From: Bacteroidales bacterium | GTDB taxonomy: Bacteria; Bacteroidota; Bacteroidia; Bacteroidales; Bacteroidaceae | DNA: 34,941 nucleotides | Direction: 5' to 3' | Assembly: GCA_029218405.1 (NCBI GenBank) | Contig: JAQXRG010000142.1 | Span: 1 to 34,941 of the forward strand | Shown: positions 1 through 7,681 of the stretch, one piece after another | How positions within the stretch are numbered: position 1 is the first letter of the stretch | Layout: every line of letters begins with the position of its first letter | The notes under the pieces: model-generated | What the model saw: the letters and a program-made list of their open reading frames with translations, nothing else | Database searches by the model: none | Told to the model about the DNA's origin: nothing | Program-made: the position numbers and the translations under genes

Positions 1-156
1 TCCCAGTTGTCGGGCAGGGCATCCAGTCCGGCAAAGGCACGGATCACATAGTTGGCTGCCTCCAGGCGGTCGGCAGCGGCCAGTTCGGCCAGTTCTTCCT
101 CTGTGGGTTCGGGCTCGATGTCGTCAGCCGACAGGTGGTCATCGTCCGAACAGGAG
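1..156. repeat. Direct repeat, copy A (pairs with 1551-1706)
   Basis: Bases 1-156 match 1551-1706 at a constant offset of 1550 with only scattered substitutions and no gaps. Both copies encode the lipobox and the first part of the mature lipoprotein. The likeness stops upstream of the lipobox, where the signal peptides differ. This is the trace of a tandem gene duplication. Confidence 0.85.
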
Positions 157-218
157 AGAAGGAGTGTCATGGCTGCCATCAGCAGCCATGACCAGTTGGG
201 CTTATATACTCTTGTCAT
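1..218 (-). CDS. Partial lipoprotein, N-terminus only (paralogue of the next gene upstream)
   Basis: Only the first 72 codons lie in the window; the rest runs off the left edge. The start is the ATG at 216-218. A lipoprotein signal peptide ends at a lipobox LLLSC near residue 23, followed by Ser-Asp-Asp-Asp, the usual mark of Bacteroidota exported lipoproteins. The mature part then reads as an acidic Pro/Glu linker and an Ala-rich helix. This segment is almost the same as the start of the lipoprotein at 896-1777, at protein level and at DNA level, so the two are tandem duplicates. It begins 11 bases after the stop of the 230-892 frame and is probably the last or a late gene of the minus-strand operon. 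Function is unknown. Confidence 0.85.
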   Translation of the reverse strand, partial: MTRVYKPNWSWLLMAAMTLLLSCSDDDHLSADDIEPEPTEEELAELAAADRLEAANYVIRAFAGLDALPDNW

Positions 219-229
219 ATAGTAAACAA

Positions 230-892
230 TTAAATATCAGGGTTACTACTCATACTCGTCATGCCATCATCATGATTATAGGTGGTGGTTCGTCCGTCCG
301 ATAGTTCAAAATATTCGAGAAAATCCCACATCCATCTGTAGAGGTTGGGAGAGGTTACACAGTTTTGATCCACAATATTCACATCTTCAAACTTGCTGCT
401 GGCCTGTCCTTTGTCGGTAATCTTCTTTTGCGTCATCAGCAGCACGGGTATGGAGTACTCTGGATCGCCCCAATGAGTCAGACTTTTGAGGTTGGGATAA
501 AAGCGTTTCGTCTTATCACCATTGAGTGCGTAGTCCAGAATATTGAAGCACTTTTGATACCCCACCGTTTTGCCGTTCCAAAAGACGAAATCATCCCCAT
601 CCACCGCTTCCGACTGGGTGTAGTAGTACGAAGGGTCGTAATCGTCGGTCAGGGTGAGCAGGTGCGACTTGGCATCGGGGCGCTGGCGCACATAGGACAA
701 CACATAATCAAGCTTGTCATTTTCATTGTATTTCATGTCAAACCGGCTGATAAACGCCCAGCATAGTCCGGGTTGTTCATACTTGGCCTGACGGTTAGAA
801 CCGGCCGAAGAGGATTTAAAGCTACCATAGGGTACAAAGAATTCTTCGCTTTCTGGGATATGGATACCATTTTCTTTAAAGGCCTTAGACAC
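230..892 (-). CDS. C-terminal part of a broken lipoprotein gene, or a separate 220-aa protein
   Basis: This 220-codon frame is in the same reading frame as the lipoprotein at 896-1777 and is separated from it only by a TAA (896-898) and one Glu codon. Its only early start is a GTG at 890-892; the first ATG is about 50 codons in. It has no signal peptide. The simplest reading is that 230-1777 was one lipoprotein of about 514 residues cut by a nonsense codon. Recoding, or coupled restart at the GTG, are alternatives. The protein is rich in Tyr, Asp and Phe and I recognise no family. Base composition is more AT-rich than in the front half of the gene. Function unknown. Confidence 0.6.
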   Translation of the reverse strand: MSKAFKENGIHIPESEEFFVPYGSFKSSSAGSNRQAKYEQPGLCWAFISRFDMKYNENDKLDYVLSYVRQRPDAKSHLLTLTDDYDPSYYYTQSEAVDGDDFVFWNGKTVGYQKCFNILDYALNGDKTKRFYPNLKSLTHWGDPEYSIPVLLMTQKKITDKGQASSKFEDVNIVDQNCVTSPNLYRWMWDFLEYFELSDGRTTTYNHDDGMTSMSSNPDI

Positions 893-895
893 CTC

Positions 896-1777
896 TTACA
901 AAGGGCCTTTGTAATTATGATATATTCCTGTCGCGTCTCTTTCAGTCAGGGGAGCAATTATTGAGAAGGCCATGGCAGCGGCTAAGGCGATGCGCTTCTC
1001 CACCAGATTCTTGGCAAAAATCCAGTCGCCCGAGGTGGTGGCAGATTTCTTGGTCTTCTTGCCCTTTTCGTCTAATTCGTAGAGGCTCATCTTCTTCGTA
1101 GTGGTAGTGATGGTCTTGGGGTCGAAGGAGACGAAGTAGGCGTATTCCTTGCGGTTGGGTCCTCCCGAGGGGCGCACGCAGATGTAGAGGCTCTTGGTGA
1201 CCTTGTCGCGTACTAAGCTGCCGATGCCGTAGTAGGGCTTTCCGTCATACTTGGCGTTGGTGGGCACTTCGCTTTCGGGCACTAACCGGATTTCCGTCAG
1301 TGTGGGCATCTGGGGCAGGTTCACCTTCACCACGCCGTAGCAGGTGGCCGTAGCCGTACGCTGGTAGGTGAGCGAGCCGAAGTCCTCCACGTACAGGCGG
1401 TAGCCGTTGCCGCTTTCTTCGCGGAGTTCGTCGGGCGTGATGTTCCGGAAGTACTGGTCGGCAGCGTCCTGGTTCTCCACAATCACGTAGCGGATTCCCG
1501 GGGTAGCTTCATCCACCACCACTCCCTCCTGGGGCGTGAAGGTCGAGGTTTCCCAGTCGTCGGGCAGCTCGTCCAGTCCGGCAAAGGCACGAATCACGTA
1601 GTTGGCGGCCTCCAGCCGGTCGGCAGCGGCCAGTTCGGCCAGCTCCTCCTCCGTGGGTTCGGGGTCGATGTCGGCAGCCGGCAGGTGGTCATCGTCCGAG
1701 CAGGAGGTGAAGGGTAGGACTGCCATCAGCAGTCCTACCAGAATATAGAGGTAATGTTTGATCATTGTCGGGTTCAT
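896..1777 (-). CDS. Small secreted lipoprotein, likely truncated by an in-frame stop
   Basis: The 293-residue product has a signal peptide and lipobox (PFTSC, Cys near residue 26) followed by Ser-Asp-Asp-Asp, so it should be exported and lipid-anchored. A second in-frame ATG at 1763-1765 would shorten the signal peptide by four residues and is equally possible. The mature part resembles the lipoprotein at 11870-12802 in outline: an N-terminal helix, a segment DAADQYF like EEAAQIF in the other, and a later strand-rich part with a GIGS motif. I do not recognise the family. It starts 11 bases after the MACPF gene, so the two are probably co-transcribed. The last ~25 codons are AT-rich, unlike the rest, and the frame continues past TAA into 230-892. 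It may be a partner or immunity factor of the MACPF protein; that is inference only. Confidence 0.75.
   Translation of the reverse strand: MNPTMIKHYLYILVGLLMAVLPFTSCSDDDHLPAADIDPEPTEEELAELAAADRLEAANYVIRAFAGLDELPDDWETSTFTPQEGVVVDEATPGIRYVIVENQDAADQYFRNITPDELREESGNGYRLYVEDFGSLTYQRTATATCYGVVKVNLPQMPTLTEIRLVPESEVPTNAKYDGKPYYGIGSLVRDKVTKSLYICVRPSGGPNRKEYAYFVSFDPKTITTTTKKMSLYELDEKGKKTKKSATTSGDWIFAKNLVEKRIALAAAMAFSIIAPLTERDATGIYHNYKGPL
1551..1706. repeat. Direct repeat, copy B (pairs with 1-156)
   Basis: Second copy of the 156-bp direct repeat, spanning the lipobox and front of the mature region of the lipoprotein gene at 896-1777. Substitutions between the copies fall mostly at third codon positions, so both copies appear to have been under protein-level constraint since duplication. 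Confidence 0.85.
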
Positions 1778-1788
1778 TTAGCGGTAAA

Positions 1789-4170
1789 CTATTTAATAGG
1801 ATAGATGAAGCGGACGCTGTAGAACGGTTCATTGTTGGCGACGACTTTCCAGTTTACATAAGACACACCCGATTCGTCGAAACGATAGCCGGGACGGTCA
1901 TGTACGCTGAAGAAGGATGGATTCGCATAAATGTAACCCACTTCTCCCCATCCTATCACATAGGGAGGTCGGTCAATTATGTTGTTCATATCCCAGAAAA
2001 TGTAACCGTCGAGGGTGACATCCGTGCCCAGCAGACCGTCTTTCAGGAACGCCTTAATATGGTTGATGCCATATTGCTTCAGTACGCTGAGGATATGGTC
2101 CATGGCGGAGGTGGTGAGGAATTTCCAATCCGTGGGAAGCAGTGGATTATTTCCGTGTATAGTAGCTACATGGTAAAGCATGGTTTGCGTCTGCTTGTCA
2201 TAATAATATGGACGCCTGTAGAGGCTTGACAGATATTGGTCATCTCCTGCCCGGCGCGAACCGGTATAATTCTCGCGCATCCACACGTGGTCGAGTACTT
2301 TCACCACGGGATAGGTTCCCATTTGGTCACCGGGTTCTCTTATTCCACCCTTTTCTGTTCCGTCGTTCTTGTAGGCGTTGAGGAAGTAGTCTTTGGTGGA
2401 GGCTTCAACCTGCTCTGTCTCGCCGTCGATCTCTTTATCCGTGATGCTGGCTCCGCGCAGATAGATTTCTTGCGGACAGGTTGCTGTCCCATCGGTGTAG
2501 GTCACCACTTTGATTTCGCCGCCGTAGTTGGAGATGCGGGCCGGCTTGTGATAGGAATTGCCGGGAAAATAGCCCAGGTTCCACTTGGTGACACCGTTCA
2601 GTACGGGGTAGAACACCAGTACACGCCCCGCTTCGTTGATCTCCGGAATGAATTCGCTGCACAGCTTGGCGATGGTCTTGTTGTTGTTCTTGCCGATGGT
2701 CACGTTGCGGATCAGCGTTCCCTGGTAGTCCGGGTCGTTCATCTCTTCGTCCAGCCCATCCACATCTTCCAGATGGGCTATCACGCCCAGGTCGTACGAG
2801 GTGCTGTTGTCCAGGTAGCGTTTCTCCTCGATGAAGGTTCGCAAAGAGTCGCTGCGTGATTTGGACTTGACGAGTTCCCAGATAGGAACCAGGTCGTTTT
2901 TCTTCGCCGGACCGATGTATTGCCAGGACGATTCGTTCTGGTTGAGGTCGCTGATCCAGTCGCGCACGGCACTGTTGACATTCTCTTCACCCCGGGCCAG
3001 TGCGACCGCCGTACTCAGTTCGTTATTGGCTCCCCAGGCGGTCAGTGTGGTGTTGCAGGCACTCTTGTTCGATTCGTAGGAGTTCTTGTAGGCTTCGTCC
3101 ACCGAAGCGGATGCATCCACGATGCCGCTGTACGACAGCTTGGCATAGGCTTCCACGTCGTACTCCTTCGTCATTTTCGACACATTGTAGGTGGTGCTGG
3201 AGCGCAACCGTCCGCCCAGTGTGGCGGCGATTATGACATGGGTGCCGAAGTCCTTGACCAGTTTCCGGAAGCCTTCGTCGGTGGAGGGATAGGGACTGTC
3301 GAAATCAGGGATGTCGTAGTCGTTGTTGAGGGCACAGTAGGCATCCTCGCAGATCATGTCTTTCTTTATCCAGTTGGTGGGGCTGGAGGTGATGGTGATG
3401 CGTTCTTCCTCCACGTCGATGTAGGTCATGGAGTATTCATACTGCTCGTTCGAGAAGTCCTTCATGTTGAACGAAGCGTTGATTTCGGCATTGAAGCCGC
3501 AGGCGCCTCCTTCGAACTCAGCGGTGGTGGTAAAGTCGTTGGACAGCTCGGAGATGGTGGAGCCGGTGTAGGAATGCACCTTCAGCTCGAACTTGCTGCC
3601 GGCGGCCTTCGTCACCTCGCCGGCCTCCTGCATGGCTTCCACCTTCAGGATGCGGTAGGGACGGACGCAGACCGAGGGGTCCATGCCGTTGGCACCGTAG
3701 AAGCCGAAGCCGATGCCGTACGAATGGTCGCCCACGCTGCCTTTGTCATAGTTCTCCCCACTCTCCGAGCGGGCCTTCTGCACCATGCTCACCGTGCGGT
3801 CCTTGCTTTCGTCCTGGGGGAAGTGGATGGTCAGCACGCCGCTGCGGCGCACCTCTTCGTAGTTGCCCAGGATGCACACCTTCACTGTGGCGTTGCCCGT
3901 ACCGCTCTTCGGGTAGGCATAGGCCATCTTGTGCCCGTCCTTGTCGAACCGGATTTCCCAGTCGCTGTCGCTCGTGATGGTGAGGGGGATGACACAGTTG
4001 TAACTCTCCAATACGCCGGTCAGGCCTCCCTCTTCGGGGATATCCACCTCGGCGGTGATTTTCAGGTCGTCATCCGAGCAGGATGCACAGCACAAGGTGA
4101 AAACCAAGCATAAGGCCATACCCAACCACCGGAAGGGCATGAAGGTTGAAGTAAATCGTTTTGTTCTCAT
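1789..4170 (-). CDS. MACPF-domain lipoprotein with BACON-like and FISUMP-like domains (BSAP-like)
   Basis: Predicted pore-forming lipoprotein of 793 residues. Seen in order: signal peptide with lipobox (CCASC, Cys near 31) and Ser-Asp-Asp-Asp; a BACON-like domain at about 35-135 (SDSDWEI, GVLTIHF, VSMVQKA); a MACPF domain at about 140-480 with the signature FGTH at 308-311 followed by a LGGRL segment; and a C-terminal part from about 600 resembling FISUMP domains (HVWMRENYTGS, LPTDWKFLT, YSVRFIYP). In Bacteroidales, lipidated MACPF proteins include the BSAP toxins that kill related strains, so an antagonistic role is plausible, but MACPF proteins can have other roles. It lies after the protease fusion and before the small lipoprotein, behind its own promoter candidate. 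An inner ATG at 4138-4140 is an alternative start. Confidence 0.85.
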   Translation of the reverse strand: MRTKRFTSTFMPFRWLGMALCLVFTLCCASCSDDDLKITAEVDIPEEGGLTGVLESYNCVIPLTITSDSDWEIRFDKDGHKMAYAYPKSGTGNATVKVCILGNYEEVRRSGVLTIHFPQDESKDRTVSMVQKARSESGENYDKGSVGDHSYGIGFGFYGANGMDPSVCVRPYRILKVEAMQEAGEVTKAAGSKFELKVHSYTGSTISELSNDFTTTAEFEGGACGFNAEINASFNMKDFSNEQYEYSMTYIDVEEERITITSSPTNWIKKDMICEDAYCALNNDYDIPDFDSPYPSTDEGFRKLVKDFGTHVIIAATLGGRLRSSTTYNVSKMTKEYDVEAYAKLSYSGIVDASASVDEAYKNSYESNKSACNTTLTAWGANNELSTAVALARGEENVNSAVRDWISDLNQNESSWQYIGPAKKNDLVPIWELVKSKSRSDSLRTFIEEKRYLDNSTSYDLGVIAHLEDVDGLDEEMNDPDYQGTLIRNVTIGKNNNKTIAKLCSEFIPEINEAGRVLVFYPVLNGVTKWNLGYFPGNSYHKPARISNYGGEIKVVTYTDGTATCPQEIYLRGASITDKEIDGETEQVEASTKDYFLNAYKNDGTEKGGIREPGDQMGTYPVVKVLDHVWMRENYTGSRRAGDDQYLSSLYRRPYYYDKQTQTMLYHVATIHGNNPLLPTDWKFLTTSAMDHILSVLKQYGINHIKAFLKDGLLGTDVTLDGYIFWDMNNIIDRPPYVIGWGEVGYIYANPSFFSVHDRPGYRFDESGVSYVNWKVVANNEPFYSVRFIYPIK

Positions 4171-4216
4171 ACGTTTTTTATTTAATGAATGTTTATTACA
4201 CGTTCAATGTCACTGG

Positions 4217-4224
4217 CAAAGGTA
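4217..4224 (-). promoter_or_regulatory. Candidate -7 promoter element for the MACPF gene
   Basis: TACCTTTG on the minus strand matches the Bacteroidota -7 element TAnnTTTG exactly and lies in the 154-bp gap between the protease-fusion gene and the MACPF gene. It would give a leader of roughly 40 nt. The nearest upstream TTG sits about 25 bases away, longer than the usual spacing, so the -33 part is weak. If real, the MACPF and small lipoprotein genes can be transcribed apart from the sensor/protease genes. Confidence 0.45.
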
Positions 4225-4324
4225 GGCCGTACTCCTTCTTCTTGGAGTTCAACCGTTCCGAAAATCAGCACGCCCCTCCTCTTTTTATCTTTATTGACCG
4301 ATTTTTAACTTACCGTACGTTTTT

Positions 4325-6538
4325 TTATTTCATGACCATGAATTCCGCCATGGTCTCGGTGAACATGTTGCCGTAGCGGGACTGGTTATAGAGGCCCGCA
4401 TGGCTGCCCACCGTCTGGGTGGCCACGTGATAGAACAGGTCGCGGAGGGTGACGGAGGGGTTCTCCGTCACCCTCGACTGGAAGGCGCGGGTGAAGCCGT
4501 TGCTCAGATAGACATTGAGTGTCTCGTCCTTCATGTCCGCCTTGCTGGTCTCGGCGTTGTTAGCCGCCGTGAGGAACAGCACACCGTCGATGCCCTCGCA
4601 GTATTCGGCCACCGAGCCGGAGTAGCACGCCTCGATGACAAAGAGGAGCTTGCGGAACATGCTCCGCTGCTTCATGGCGGTGAGCGTGTCCAGCAGGTCG
4701 CGTGCCGTGAGGCGGCTGGTGCCGTAGTTCAGCAGCCCGTAGTCGCCGTGGCCGCTCCAGAAGACCAGTACGTTGTCGCCCGCTCCGGTGGGCAGGACCA
4801 CCGGCGTGCGCCGGGTCACCTCGCCACAGAGAATGTTCTGTAGGTCGAAGGGCGTGAGGTCGCTCATCTTGTAGTCTATCTGCAGGTCGTGGTAGAGGTT
4901 CTCGCCATCGGGGGTCACCTTCACCACGCCAGGATAAAGGTTGTAAGTGTTCTGCGCGATGTCGTCCTCCAGGATGAGGAGGATGTGGTCGTCGTCATAC
5001 CCCTGCTGCTTCAGCAGCTGGTACATGGCCAGCGCGTCGGCCTGGTGGCGGTAGTTGCTCCACCGGCTGCTCGATGCCACCACCACGGCGTAGTTGCCCG
5101 TGTGGGGCGGATAGGTAATCTTGCTCTCCTCGGGCTGCAGCTGCTGGATGACCTGGACCTGCGTGGACCATTCCTCGATGCTGGAGACAGTATGGTTCGA
5201 CCCGTCGGCCGAAAGGTACTGCAGGGTGACGCGCCGTCCGTTGTGGAGCCGCCAGTGGCGATAGACGGAGTGGGTCACGGCACAGTGATAGCGCGCGTCG
5301 AAGGTCAGGTCGCTCGACACACCGTCGATGTCGGGGTAGTGTCCCTGCCACAGCTGGTCGATCAAGTAACCGGCACTGCTGGCCAACCAGCCCTTCGGAG
5401 CGTTCTCCCGTCCGTCCACCACCTGTACGATGTAGGCAGGGAGGGACGAGAGACGGGCGGGCTGCCCCAGGTCATCCTGTCCGTCGGTGAACAGGGGGGT
5501 GTCGTGGGCCTCCATGGCAATGAGCGAGTAGTAGAGCAGCACGACGGCATCGAAGAGCTGGGCCTCGCCGGCGACGGGTGCTTCGCCGAACTTCGCCTCG
5601 TAGATGGAGGAGAAGCCCGAGGTGGGGTTGGGTGCTATTTCCACGCCCTCGTAGGTGTTCTGCACCCGGGCGGCCAGCTGGTCGGTCAGCTGCATGCCCG
5701 TGCAGAAGAGGCGGTTGAAGTGGAAGAACAGCGGACTCTCGTTTTCTGTCCGTATGCGGGTCAGTTCGGCATCGGCCCGCAGCAGGTCGTCGCTGTCAGA
5801 GGAGGCGAAGCAGAGGAAGGGGGAGTAGCTGTCGTTGGCCGTACTGCTCTCCATCCATTCGCGCACGGCCTGTTCCACGGGATGACCATCGCCCAGGATG
5901 CCGATGTAGTCGGTCTCCAGGAACTTCTCGGTGGCCAGGTAGCCAAACCACTGGCGGAAGGTGTCGCCGTAGCTGTCGCCCGAGGCGATAAGGGCCACTT
6001 TGTTGAACTTCTCCGCCTGTAGGGAATAGTCGTTCTGGAGGAGGGAGAACATGATTTCCGCCTGCATGATGTCGTTCTGCGTCAGGCAGAAGACGTAGTC
6101 CTTGCTGGCGTAGATGCGCTGGAACTCGGCGTTGGCGGTGACGGGGAGCAGCAGGGTCTTGCGCGAGGGCATGCACAGGCGGGCTGCCGCCGATGCCTTA
6201 TCCGCATCGCCGGGACCGATCAGGGCGGCGGTCTGCTCGTCGGCCGCCGCCTGCTCTAAGGTGGTCTGCAGGTCGGCTGCCCGGTCGCTGTGCCACACGA
6301 TTTCCAACTGTACACGCTTCTCGTTGTAGCGTTGTGCCTCGGCCATCATCTCGTTCACCCAGTCGGCGGTGCGTTGCCAGCGGGCCGCCTCTCCGTCGGG
6401 ATACCAGGCGGCAATCCGGTAGGTGTGTACTTCTTGTGTATCGCGGGACGCTTCGGTAGGGTCATCGGAACAGGCTGTTGCCCACATTCCAATGAGGGTG
6501 GCCATGATTCCACGGAAAAAATGTTGGATATACTTCAT
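4325..6538 (-). CDS. Lipoprotein fusing a type I periplasmic-binding domain to a legumain-type (C13) protease
   Basis: The 737-residue product starts at the ATG at 6536-6538, chosen because the signal peptide and lipobox (WATAC) follow at once; a longer frame reaches 6589 but overlaps the previous gene. The N-terminal half (about 30-400) looks like a LivJ-type substrate-binding domain (IGPGDAD, ALIASGDSYGDTF). The C-terminal part (about 470-737) is a clear family C13 cysteine protease: NYRHQADA, FWSGHG with His597, and IEACYSGS with Cys638. The His-Cys spacing of 41 equals that of human legumain. Arg in NYRH, Glu in IEAC and Asp in TSKAD fit the legumain S1 pocket, so cleavage after Asn (or Asp) is expected. 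It is lipid-anchored and exported. It lies 13 bases after the BMP-like gene. A ligand-sensing role for the front domain is inference. Confidence 0.9.
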   Translation of the reverse strand: MKYIQHFFRGIMATLIGMWATACSDDPTEASRDTQEVHTYRIAAWYPDGEAARWQRTADWVNEMMAEAQRYNEKRVQLEIVWHSDRAADLQTTLEQAAADEQTAALIGPGDADKASAAARLCMPSRKTLLLPVTANAEFQRIYASKDYVFCLTQNDIMQAEIMFSLLQNDYSLQAEKFNKVALIASGDSYGDTFRQWFGYLATEKFLETDYIGILGDGHPVEQAVREWMESSTANDSYSPFLCFASSDSDDLLRADAELTRIRTENESPLFFHFNRLFCTGMQLTDQLAARVQNTYEGVEIAPNPTSGFSSIYEAKFGEAPVAGEAQLFDAVVLLYYSLIAMEAHDTPLFTDGQDDLGQPARLSSLPAYIVQVVDGRENAPKGWLASSAGYLIDQLWQGHYPDIDGVSSDLTFDARYHCAVTHSVYRHWRLHNGRRVTLQYLSADGSNHTVSSIEEWSTQVQVIQQLQPEESKITYPPHTGNYAVVVASSSRWSNYRHQADALAMYQLLKQQGYDDDHILLILEDDIAQNTYNLYPGVVKVTPDGENLYHDLQIDYKMSDLTPFDLQNILCGEVTRRTPVVLPTGAGDNVLVFWSGHGDYGLLNYGTSRLTARDLLDTLTAMKQRSMFRKLLFVIEACYSGSVAEYCEGIDGVLFLTAANNAETSKADMKDETLNVYLSNGFTRAFQSRVTENPSVTLRDLFYHVATQTVGSHAGLYNQSRYGNMFTETMAEFMVMK

Positions 6539-6551
6539 ACGTTTGTTGTAT

Positions 6552-7637
6552 TTAGGGTTGCTGTCGGATGTAGGCATTCTCTTTGGCAATGGCTTCCGGA
6601 AGGTATTCCGCCTGCTTGGCGGTCCAGAAGTCGTCGGGCAGGGGCGAGGTGAAATTCCCCTCCCAGGCCCGGAAGATGTCTAACGGGTCCCAGCTGTCGC
6701 TGAAGCTCATCTCCACGTAGTCCGATTCCAGTCCGTAGCTCTGTCCGTCGGGCATCGGTTCGTCCCGGTACCAAAGGGTGAGGTAGTTCTCCACCAGGCG
6801 GTCGATGTGCCAGACCAACGAGAAGGGGATGTAGTCATTCTGGGCGTTGCAGTCGGTGTCCGTGCCGATGACCTGCTGGGCATGGACAAAGTGGGTGAAG
6901 GCGTTATAGACCCCAAGGTTGGAGGCACCGGCCAGGGGCAGGAAGGTGGCGTACGATTCTTCCTGTGCCGAGTAGCTCCGGGCGATGGAGTCGGTCAGCC
7001 GGTAGGCCTTGGTCTGCTGGTTGAAGCCGTCGGCCTTGTCGGACAGGTAATGCCTGCGCACTGACTTTCCGTCGGTATGGACCCGGAAGCCGGCTTCGAA
7101 CCCGGCGGCGGCATCTTCGGTGGTCTCCTCCCCCGGCATGGCCAGGATGATTTCGGCGGGCTGTCCGCTGACCATCGCACCGGCTAAGTAGCCCAAGCCG
7201 AAGCGGTTGATTTTGGCGGTGGTGACCCACTCTGGCATCTCCGTGTCCGATGATTCGAGCAGCAGTACCCGGCAGTGCTCCGCAGGCCGGGAGGAGCGGC
7301 GGGCAATCTCCTTGTACTCCGACGAGGCGAGCACAAAGAGAGCCTTAGTCTCCATGTAGGTGCTGTAGATGTCCAACAGTGTCTCGAAACTTTTGGCGGC
7401 TTCCTCCACCGACTCGCTTTCGACCAGGTAGAAGTTGACGTCGTGGTTGAAAGCCATGAGCGAGGCGCCTTTCAGAATCAGGTCATTATACCCATTGTCC
7501 CCCGCCCCGCTCGTCGAGAGGAACAGAAAGACCGAATCCTTGTCCGGCTCTTCCTTCTGCGGCTCCGACGAATCGGAACAGCCGCACAACAGACCGATGA
7601 CGAGCCAGGACAACAGCAATAATAAATTCTTTTTCAT
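6552..7637 (-). CDS. BMP/PnrA-like substrate-binding lipoprotein
   Basis: The 361-residue product is a periplasmic-binding-like lipoprotein of the BMP (TmpC/PnrA) type. After the signal peptide and lipobox (GLLCGC), a first strand leads into SGAGDNGYNDLILKG, the expected position of the BMP motif near the ligand. Later come GFEAGFR and IGTDTDCNAQ followed by a long helix, in the order seen in BMP proteins. Known members bind nucleosides or carry unknown ligands; the ligand here cannot be read. No ABC permease or ATPase is nearby, so it is unlikely to serve a classical importer. I chose the ATG at 7635-7637 because it begins a compact signal peptide. An ATG at 7683-7685 overlaps the regulator stop as ATGA and would also allow coupled translation. 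Its homologue is at 12814-13815. Confidence 0.8.
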   Translation of the reverse strand: MKKNLLLLLSWLVIGLLCGCSDSSEPQKEEPDKDSVFLFLSTSGAGDNGYNDLILKGASLMAFNHDVNFYLVESESVEEAAKSFETLLDIYSTYMETKALFVLASSEYKEIARRSSRPAEHCRVLLLESSDTEMPEWVTTAKINRFGLGYLAGAMVSGQPAEIILAMPGEETTEDAAAGFEAGFRVHTDGKSVRRHYLSDKADGFNQQTKAYRLTDSIARSYSAQEESYATFLPLAGASNLGVYNAFTHFVHAQQVIGTDTDCNAQNDYIPFSLVWHIDRLVENYLTLWYRDEPMPDGQSYGLESDYVEMSFSDSWDPLDIFRAWEGNFTSPLPDDFWTAKQAEYLPEAIAKENAYIRQQP

Positions 7638-7681
7638 GTATGTAGGATATGTTTGGTTATTCATTCTTATAGGCTGGGGAT

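Noticed and set aside
2920..4113. 397-codon plus-strand frame opposite the MACPF gene
   Set aside because: It has no signal sequence or domain, its composition is a mirror of the real gene, and it is antisense to a clear MACPF protein.
6552..7637. BMP-like proteins as parts of a normal ABC importer
   Set aside because: No permease or ATPase gene is linked to either copy, and both are coupled to the protease fusion instead.
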